A stretch of 21,476 bases of DNA from Sphacelaria rigidula (Eukaryota > Phaeophyceae > Sphacelariales). The first letter of the stretch is position 1. Each line of letters opens with the position of its first letter. The notes under the pieces were generated by a model. It was not told where the DNA came from, ran no database searches, and saw nothing but the letters and a program-made list of their open reading frames with translations. The stretch is taken from assembly GCA_964200075.2 (NCBI GenBank), contig CAXNAA020000418.1, positions 1 to 21,476 of the forward strand. The letters are read 5' to 3'. Positions 1 through 9,500 of the stretch are shown piece after piece. The position numbers were made by a program, and so were the translations under genes.

Positions 1-471
1 GAGAGATGGGATTAGCCATAGAGACCGCAAACTCAACCCGAGGAAGGGGAGGAGTTCAAAGAAAAAAAAAAAAAAAAAAACACCGAGGTTCGGGAACGGA
101 CACACATTGTCCAAAAACAGCGGGTGTCGGGATTGCCGCACCCTGTGACCTGGAGCATTGCTGACACCTAGCAATTCTAACAACAGTAGACAGCCCATCG
201 TTCTGCATGAGATCGAAGGTCAAACGACGCGAGGGCGTCACCACGGCCAGAGGTTTCAAGTTGCAGGAGGCACACGGAACACTTAAACCCATCAGCACAT
301 GCATGACACAAGTTGAGAGGCAGACACGTGGTTTGTCAGAGTCGGGTGGAGGGCTGTACTCTGCCGACCCACACTTTTTCACGAAGAAATCGACGGAAGC
401 TGAACAGACGAACATGGGTGTGCTGCCTCCTTCCCGTGGCTCTTATCTCATCACGCATCACGCTCCCTCAC
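1..471 (-). other. Intron 8, 5' part, running off the window
   Basis: Starts with the strong donor GTGAGG at 471. It contains a T run on the gene strand (an A run at 62-80 on the plus strand). Short open frames exist on both strands, but none continues the phase-0 b-prime frame convincingly. Confidence 0.6.
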
Positions 472-547
472 CTGCTTGAAGGTCAATGTCTCCGTTGCCC
501 TTGGATCCACAACCCCAATCACCAGCAGCTTTTCCGTCAAACCCAAC
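472..547 (-). CDS. Exon 8: first strand of the 'b-prime' domain (last exon visible)
   Basis: 1 nt plus 25 codons. A pyrimidine-rich acceptor (GCTCTTCTCTTGTCGCTAG) precedes G, completing the AG|G Arg codon from exon 7. The donor is CAG|GTGAGG, phase 0. LGLTEKLLVIGVVDPRATE has the 'tGKLvaLaVvD' look of the first b-prime strand in TMX3-like proteins and follows FGPENLPR of exon 7. The remaining exons must lie left of position 1. Confidence 0.8.
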
Positions 548-3500
548 CTAGCGACAAGAGAAGAGCGACAATACCGAACATGTCGCACCGACACATGGTG
601 AACGGAGTCGGTCAAGTGCTCACCGACCGTATCGGTACTCGCAGCGGCAAGCCAGAAAGACCCGTGGCGCTACATCACGGCACAGGTGGAACAACTACAG
701 GTAGCGCCACCACCACTTAACAACCTCTTATTTGGCGTGAGGCTCTAGTTCTTATTTCCCCTGTGGTGGGCTACCAACAGCCACAATAATACGTAGGTTT
801 CAGTGTAGGGCTCTCATTCAGGTATCACAATTGTGCTCAAGTTCTTACATTTTGGAAGCTTCGAGGCTTTGAAGCTCAAGTTCTCAACTGGCAAGTTCTC
901 AAGTAGTGACGCTACCTGTAGTCGTTCAAGTGTTTGTTCAAGTGTGACCCGAGGACATGAATGTGAGACCCACAAGCCAGATCTACGTGACCCAGCACTA
1001 CTAATAGTGCGTATAATCGCAGAGACCTAAGGTACTTTTGGCAGTGACGTTTGTAGCCTCCGCCACACCACTGTAGAGTCTGTTAATCTAGCACAAAAAC
1101 TACAAGCCATTACAGTACGACCAACACAACAATAAGGCCTGTGCGGAAGCGACGGTCCTGCATTTCGGGAGACGAGGGACGGAAAACTCAGATTGAAGTC
1201 GCGTTGGTGAGGAAGGCGCCAAGATCGCTCCACCGAAATCAAACTACCCTCCAAAACACTCACTCTCTCCCGGTTAAGGCTCACGGAATAAAATGCCTCA
1301 CATCAACTGATCCATTCCGAATCCAATCCAGGCGTATGGTGATGGTGATGGTGATGAGATGAACGAAAAAACTCGGTGAAGGAAAGTGGAGGAAAAGCTT
1401 GAAAAAAAAATAGGAGAACGCACCGTATCGCGTACCTCACCTTGGCAAGTTTTCAGGCCCGAAATCCGACACGAGGGGATGGTTTTCCCCTTCCACCCAT
1501 CTCGTTATCGCCAGATACGACGCGCTCCTCAAGTCCCCATCAAACGTTAGCCACGATAACCCATCAAGCCCCGCATATATCTTCACCAGCGCGGGCACAC
1601 TCCTAACACACAGAGACATGAAGCAACAGCGACACCGCAGTTTAGGGTCTGTTTTCTTGCTCTTTTTCCGAAATGTCCAAAGTTGTTGGGGGGGTGGAAG
1701 GGGGACGAAGTTTCTCCAGAATATTAAGGCAGATTTCACAACCAGTTTAGGCAATAGATGAAGCTATGATAGGACTGACGACAGATTTCTCCGAAAATCT
1801 AGCGTCGGATTTTTTTCAGCACTTTTTTCTCTGGAGAAGTTGGAGAAAAAATACACTTTTTCCGGGAAAAGTAATATATACAGGCTGGTCCGCCTAACAA
1901 GTTCACTTTCCTTCAGCCCGCTCTAACTGACGATGTATCGCCAGTTATGCCTACCATGACACATCGAGGTAATCGGCAAATCAGCACGCGTCTTCAAATC
2001 CATGTAGCACTGCGATCCGACAAGGTCTCTTCAAACGAAATACCAAACTGTAGTCAAGTGCGAGAGTGTAAAGAGTTGAGGGTACTATGTGCGGCGGAAT
2101 TAGCCAACAGAAAACAGCTACAGTCGCTCTTGTGCCGCGTGGTGCCGCACAAGCTGTGGCACAATTCCCGAGATCAATTATCAGTCGTATTCGATAAAAT
2201 TTTGACATGATGTACAGGACGTACGTGCAAACACCCCTTCGTTCCTCCCGTGTCTTTTTCTCGTTGTCTTCGTGAGTTATTGGCGACGTAACATTTCAGA
2301 ACAGTTTTTCCGGAACAAAATTACCAATAACTCACGAAGAAAGAAAAAACAATTAGGGGGGGGGGGGGTAAAAAGGGCTCGTTGCACATACGTCATATAT
2401 ACCGCAGGAACCGGTTGTTGACGAAATAACGCATTTTCTTCGCTCAATTTTGGATCGTTTTCGATGAGATTTTTACACGATGTACAGGATTTATGTGCGA
2501 ATACCAAACCTTTCCCCCTATGTTTTATTTTCTTCTTCCTCCGTGAGTTATTGGCGACGGAACATTTTAGAACATTTTTTCGGAACAAAATTGCCAATAA
2601 TTCACAAAGAAGCTTTGGTATTTGCACATACGTCCTGTACATTGTGCAAGAATTTCATCGAAAACGATCCAAAATTGAGCGAAGAAAATGCGTTTCAACA
2701 TTCCTGGTGGCTTCTTGGGCGGCCCAGCTAGGCCTTTGCTTTTTATGCGCGCATATAAATTCGCATACACCGGGGTTTTGCGCATAAGCATATGCATTTT
2801 TTTCAAACATTTGGTTTTGGATATTTCAGCATCACAAAGGGCATAAAAGCTAAGTTTTACGCATAACTTGGCGCATATATAGTCCTCCAACGGGATCATG
2901 CACCTCATGTCCAGCAGCTACTAGCTGCCCACGGGTGCTCCATGTGGCGTGATTCGTGGAGTCGTGGCGTTTGTGTTCGTAATTGGTTTTTTTTAACTTT
3001 GTTGCGGGTCTGATATCGCTTATCGTGCTGTATGTGAACTACTTTATGTTTATGTGAAATTGATGAAAAAAAAATGTGTCATATTTCACATCAAACAGCG
3101 CCTCCCGCCACAACGTCATACACCAAACAGTCCAATCCACGCCTGTACAGTGTACAGCACACAGAGCACAGTTCACCGACAGTACTGTACAGCAGTGAGC
3201 ACTACACTAATATGATAGAGCAGAAAGAGGTCGAGGTGACCGAGGTGCGGACTTCCGCGCCCCAACAGCGCGACGCGAAGGAGACCGCTGAGGAGCAGAG
3301 GGCGAGAGAAGAAGCGCAGAAGTTTTTCTGTAGTTCTTGTTAATAATTTCTCAATTTTCAAAATATTTCTGAATTTATTTTTCTATTATTATTAATTATT
3401 TTTATTTTTGATTATGGCCTCCAAAATCAATGAACGGAGAAAAAATGAGCGAGCCTTTCTTCCAAGCAATCGTGAAATCTCGAAATGTTCAACATGCCGT

Positions 3501-6500
3501 TTTGTTGTCTTGCTGGAAGGTACGTTCCACGGGCGATGCCGCCAGGAACCCGCCAGGAACTACCTCAAGAAGGACGCGAAAAAGGCGAATAAGTCGCGCA
3601 TATTTCACCAAAACACGCATAAATCGGCGCATAATGCTCACTTTTGCGCATGAAAAAATTAGAAAAACGCGCACGAAAAAAAAAATCGCATAAAAAGCAA
3701 AGGCCTAGGCCCAGCCTGTAGGAGTATTGAGACCCCTTGAATTATTATAGTGAGGAAAAGCCACAAGGAGTATGAGCAACAGTTTGGTTATTTAGGGGAA
3801 TGGCCGGTCGAAACAGACATGCAGGGTTATTAAATTTTGCAACGCTGCACGAATCAAACGGCAACGTTTCAGGCGGCTTTTTCTCAATCACCACTATTTT
3901 GACCTCATGACAACATGACTTACCGCCTCCTCATGTGGATATCATAGCACCGGGTGCGCAGGAGCTGAGCTATCTCTTGTGCTATGACTGTCCATCTATT
4001 GGTCATCATCCGTTCTCACCAAGAGCAGCACAATTTCGCTGTGACACTTCAACAGCCAGTGATGAGAGGAGGGGTACCTGGGGCTCGCTTCTGTGGATGG
4101 CTTTTTCATCATATGCGTATGTCTACGAGGCACTCGCCCTTTCGGAAATCGTCGAACCTGCCCAGTCATGCACGCAGTCACTTCGCTAGCTAAAGTTGAT
4201 TGATTTTTGTTCAGTGATTGGTCATCTCACACAAAACTGGTTCACTATGAATGCAGTGGTCCACTATCACTACAGTGCGAATGTACACCCATGGCTACAA
4301 AGAGGCCATACGCAACGAAAACGAACGAAGCAGTCGCTGAACAAACTCGAGGAGGGATGAAAAAGAAATGAGTAAACAAATACAGCGAAGTGGGGACGAA
4401 AGCAAAGCAAGAGAAAGTAGCAACTGGACCTCCTGCCGTATAGCTTTCGGCAATGGGGGCGTACCCAATCGAACCTAATCGACCAGACGATACAAGACAG
4501 CTCACTCGTATTCCAATCACTTTCGGGGTGAACACACCGCCCTTCTCTGACCCCGGATGCTACCAACAGAATATCGTTCTCGCCGGTTTGGGCAACACGG
4601 ACAACATTGCCGTAGCCTTTCCGTGAACACTGAAACACAAGAAGCGGAAAAGTGGAAGTAATGCGTATTGAAAATACCACAGCCCAGCACCAAAGAGCTC
4701 GGCAGTACAGCACAAGGCACGGGCAAGATGCTGGGTGTTCCCAAGTGCCTATCGCAGTAACATATCCCGCACGCGAGTGGCGCTTGCACTACACTACACT
4801 ACAGTAATAAACTGCCAAGCGGAGACTTCTGGGGGAAAGCGATGTGTCTAGGTTTTGCGGTTGGATCATGAATGACCGCAGTAAACCTTCAACACCAAAA
4901 TTTGCGGACGGAGATTTGTTCGTTTCAAAGTTTCCAACAGATTGCGAAACGGATTTTTTTTTTTAATATATGGGAGTCTCAGAAGAAGCCGCTCAATAAG
5001 CGCTTCTGTCTCATGTAAGGAATATCAGCGACGGTACTTGACAGGCGAGCCTACCTACGTCTGTGACAACGGGTTCGAGAAATCGGGCTCAAGTGCGGAT
5101 AAACTACTACTGCTACTAATACTAGTAATACTAGTAATTATCAACTTTGAACTGTTTACGGGCAATACCGGTGATCGGGGGTCCAACGAGTACACGAACC
5201 CAGATTTTGACTCGTTGAACCCATCCTGACCGTCCTAGTCGTTACGCTGAACAGTTCATTCACGCTCAGTTTCTTCATTTCATTTCCCAACTATATATTG
5301 CCCACCACAGTCGAAAGAACAGGTGTTCGGACCAATATATGAGTAAAATCACCCCCCCACAGATTCGGCTCTAACCTCGCGTTGCCCCGACGAGGATGAC
5401 ACAAAATTGGCGAGTATTTCCTCGCAACGCATGTTTTTCTCTAAAATTTCTACCGATTCCGGAGCTTTTGCGTGAAAATGAGAAGCAGTCTGCGGGAAAT
5501 TATCGTGTGGACGTTGACTACTGTAGTAGCGTATCAGTGTATCAGTGTATTAGTGTATTGTCGGCCGAGACAAGGCCACCGTTCTCGATACTGCTCAACT
5601 TCTCGAGCCTTCTTCAGCGAGTGCTTCCTCTTTCATCACCTTCGATACGTCCATCTGGTGACTACAGCTGACTCAATCTCGTCACCATCATCCTCACCTC
5701 GGGGAACAGAGAGTGCTAACGTTCGTCAATCAACCAATCGATCAATCTATCTATCAAGCCACAGACCACGCGCACCCACTTGACCGCAATTCCAAGCGAC
5801 AATAACACCTCCCCCGTCGCCGTGCCTAGCGAGGCGGCCTGCTGCAGCCCAGTCGCCGCCAGAGGTACGCCGGGTGCCTCCGATGCGGGATCAGCGTCTG
5901 TCTGCGCGATTCCGAATATTCGGTGTGCACAACGGCGACGATACACGCATGTCTCGTTAACATCACAGGTAAAAAAGATTGTTGCTCCTGAAGACGCCTT
6001 CAAGGCAACACTGTGGCTTTGTTAACGTGTTACACTACAGTACTACAAATCCAGCACCCGTCCCCTCCCCGACCGCCACCCGTCTGGGGTTGGTTGTGTC
6101 GGTGTAGGCTAACCCCGTCGACAACACACCCAGTAAGTAAGGGAGGGTGAGTTCACCTACTGGCTTGTCTGCGTGTCGTGTCACTGGTAACACTACATAC
6201 AGTCTAGGTAGTGGGTCATGTCCACGGTGCCAACATCCAGGCTCAGGCTCAATGCTGCAGCTGCGGAGTTTTACCCAAGAATGGGAACCAAACTGAACCC
6301 CGCAGCTGTAGCGCTTTACCCCACGTTGAGGCACTGTCACGGAAAGCACGTTGATGAAGATGGGGCACGTGTGAGTAAGTATCAGATTCGGCGGACTGGA
6401 GACAGCGGCCAACGCAGGATGGGAAGGCTGCACCCTTCCCGCGAGACCAACAGGCAAGGCAAGTACCGTGATAGACGTGCCGAAGCAAAATCGGAACAGA

Positions 6501-9500
6501 AACGCGGACAAGCGAGAATCAGACCAACGTCACAAGCGAGAGGCTGCTACGTCGAGGGCTGCCAATCGGAAAATCCTGTCCTCTCATATCGGTTGTTGAT
6601 CATGTCCTTAGTTGGTGGCTCCGCGGTGCCCACTGGTGTGTGTCTGCATCTACTCTGCTGCCATGGATTCCTCAGGCTTTTTTTCTTCCTTTTTCACCCC
6701 ATCAATCCATTACATTTTTTTCCCCCCCCATCGTTCCATTGTATTTTTTTATTTAATTTGTACTTTCCTCTTCTTTTCCCCTTTCTTGCTTTAGGTCGGC
6801 AATTTATTTTTGCGCTTTGCTTGTGTTGAATTTTTATTACTTTTTTTTGTCGTTCTGTTCGTCCCCTCTTCCTTTTTTCTTTTTTTTCCTTAGAACGTGT
6901 TTGAATTCCGTTTTTCTTGAGTACGTCTATTATGAGACCACGGCTGGACCCCTGGGGGGTCAGTTAAAGTGCGACAATCAATCAATCAACTACAGTGTCC
7001 CATCACTTACAGCAGGGGGGAGGCGTAGGAGGCGTACTCATTTGCTGCTTGCCTTGGTTCCTTGATTGTTGACCACACATCATTTTCGAGACGCAGCACC
7101 GCTCCTACTTCTAATAGAGACACCTCCAACAGTTGCGCGCTCATTACGTTCCTTCCATACATTACCCCAAAACCTTTTACATCATTCAACCCCTTTTTGT
7201 TCCACCATCTGTGGCCATCATTTATCTCCTAGTATAGCCATCGTTTTGTCGCTACTATCTAATGTACCAAACGACTTCATGCCACCGTCGTTTAGATCTC
7301 GCATTTCCCCCCTTTAACACCTCCGGTTCCTCCGTGTATAGTTCACGTTCTGCCACTATGTGACATAAATTCTCTGGTACTTTGCCACAGCGGCAATTTT
7401 GTGCATTTACTTGATCCTCCACAAGAAATCTGGTGCATCTCTTTCTTTTTACTGGCAGGTCCAGGTCCCCCGCCCGGATCGCACCGACAACTTTCTCGCG
7501 TAGTCCATTGGGTCGTGCAGATATGTTTTCATCCGTATCCCTTCTGTCAGTTCCCCGTATACCTTCACGTGCTCTTCCTATTTCTCCTGCATCCATCCAT
7601 ATTTTCTTGACTACACTATCCCATCTTCTTCCATCTTGCCCCTTCGTCACGTTCTTTTACACAGCCCTATAAAGTAAGGCTGACAGTATCGTTCTTGATA
7701 TGTTACGCTATATTGCCATTTCAATTTCCTCATGTTTTTGTTTCAAGTGGGCACGTCCCTAATTCTGCGCTCAGTACTGAATTTACTTGTCATTTGTGAG
7801 CATCCAAGTATTTCCTTAGCTGCTGTCATCTTTCCGGCTGCTTCACCAACTTCGCGATCCCTTCCCATACTTCTGCATATTTTAGCTTCGGTACAATCAT
7901 ATCAGTCAGAATACGTATCTTGATCCTAGTATCGAGGTGCGACTCTCTGGGGTTCACGTCCATCTTGCTTATCTGTGCCTTACACGTTCCTACTACTTCA
8001 TCTATGTGCGCATTCCAACAACAGTTACATATATATATATAAAATATACAAGCCGCACGGACCCGGGGCTCATAATGGTCGCGAACGCATGTGTACCCCC
8101 GCACAAAGTAAAGCACGAATCCGCCAACCGGCCCCTAGCATTGGCATTGGCCCAAACAGTTATCTCCCGGGGCGGGGGCGGAGGAACTTGAACACTACAA
8201 TCAGCAATAAATCTCGTGAACGCCTCGTTACAAAGTATGCTTCACGCTCGTGAGTTCAAAATATTCTATATATGTACTATACTATATATCTACGCCAAGG
8301 TATATATCCTGGTCTACGATCGGCAATTCCTCTTCTTCCCACCTCTATTTGAACATTCCCGGGTTCTTCCTATCTTGGTTACATACTTGTACAAGTAACG
8401 CGCATTTGTTCACGTTCGCCGCACTATCCACTTCCTATAATACTTCGTAGTGTATTCCAGCGCCTCGTGTACTTGCTTCTGCCATCCTTCTGATGAAGAT
8501 ATACCCACGAAATCATCCGCAAATGTCAATCCCGATACCATATCTCCCCCCACGTTGACTCCTTGCTTTGCTGCTTTACTACTGCTATTATCATGTCATT
8601 AAAAATACCCTGAATAACGTGGGTGATAACGCACATCCTGTTGCAACTCCTTGTATCACGTGGAATATTTCGATATTTCCCCATCTAGCATCATAGCACT
8701 TCTCGCACATTCTGCCATCTCCTTCACCATCCTCCACATATTTCCTCTGATCCCACGTCCTCATATCTCTTTTCACGGCCCGTTTCTCCATACCGTGCCA
8801 TTGGCTTCTTTACATGTAGAAACCAGCACGTTGTTAGCCCTGCGTCTTTTCCATCTCCAACAATCTTACCTCATGTGTACACATGGTCTACACAGCTACG
8901 GTTTGGTCTAAACCCTGTTTACCCCCCTCTGATTTAAGCCTGGTCCGGCGAAAACCCGGCGTGCTCCGTCCCGGCATTGTAGGGATGCGAGGTCAATGGT
9001 CTTATGACNNNNNNNNNNGCATTGTCGGTACTGTAGGCCCATGTTCTGATATTTATTGCATGCCTGTTTATGGGTGCACCCCCCCCCCCCCTCTGATTTC
9101 TTCTTCTCTAGCGTCGTTCCCACTCTATCGTTCAGTATCCTACAAAATGTCTTCCCTGCGGTGCTCAGTAGCGTTATCCCCCTATATTTCCTTGGGCTAG
9201 CCTTGTCTCCTTTCTTGACAAGGTTTACAACGACTCCTCCTCTGCGCCCTTTGGATGTGCACTTATCTACCATATATGTTACCTCGTTTCTAGCTTGAGC
9301 ATACTCCTCCCCACCCTACGGTAGTCGACCAGTATCTTGCGTGGGCCCTTCTCCTTGCTCTTACAGCCTCTTTCGCTCCCTCTTTCCCCCCATTGTGCTG
9401 CTCTGTTGCATACGATTAGCTTCGTCCTCATGACTTTTTACTTGCTGTGACCTTGACCAGTAGCTCCATTTCTCCTATAATTTCCGCTCCTTCCCGATCC

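Larger units (their letters stand above)
1603..4537 (-). other. Intron 6 (about 2.9 kb), repeat-rich
   Basis: Contains a C-poor, G-run stretch near 1689-1710, two adjacent foldback elements (2185-2697) and a 1.0-kb element with terminal inverted repeats (2719-3718). From 3719 to 4537 I see only unremarkable unique sequence with no supported gene. Confidence 0.65.
7007..9273 (-). pseudogene. Reverse transcriptase ORF2 remnant of the LINE
   Basis: The coding region survives as several overlapping open pieces (9273-8908, 8791-8591, 8116-7826, 7650-7255 and 7189-7007), with intervening readable frames that lack a start. At least five frame changes and in-frame stops separate the motifs, so it cannot make a functional enzyme. 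The FADD catalytic motif itself is intact at 8523-8512. The element is inserted in the same direction as the host gene. Confidence 0.88.
6665..9500 (-). mobile_element. 5'-truncated, decayed LINE retrotransposon with recognisable reverse transcriptase
   Basis: Reading the minus strand, RT motifs occur in order across frameshifts: YRGITLLSTAGKTFCRI (about 9190-9135), GFRPNRSCVDHVYT (about 8918-8876), GIRGNMWRMVKEMAECA (about 8740-8690), GVATGCALSPTLF (about 8640-8600), the catalytic FADD (8523-8512), LPIVDQDIYLGVDI (about 8330-8290), SHLDTRIK (about 7930) and MRKLKWQY (about 7710). A C-terminal knuckle-like CRCG...H follows (about 7405-7370), where the last cysteine is Arg. The frame ends at a TAA at 7007, followed by an A-rich 3' UTR. 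No endonuclease domain precedes the RT, so the 5' end is lost. It is a pseudogene with two short insertions. Confidence 0.88.

Noticed and set aside
1027-1284. Short hydrophobic reading (GLIVVLVVL) after a possible acceptor, considered as a transmembrane exon
   Set aside because: The needed phase after exon 7 gives another frame, and exon 8 at 547-472 joins far better.
5370-5490. Open minus-strand stretch reading APESVEILEKNMRCEEIL with GTTAGA after it
   Set aside because: Codon bias is weak, and inserting it between exons 5 and 6 would break the b-domain layout. Probably a chance open frame.
5795-5910. GC-rich minus-strand block resembling an exon (PASEAPGVPLAATGLQQ)
   Set aside because: Low-complexity Ala/Gly composition with no fit to the gene's fold or phases.
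6218-6829. 203-codon plus-strand open frame and a 158-codon frame on the other strand (6511-6035)
   Set aside because: Both strands are open through the same GC-rich block, and the plus frame runs into the T-rich LINE tail. No domain recognised; more likely repeat-derived.
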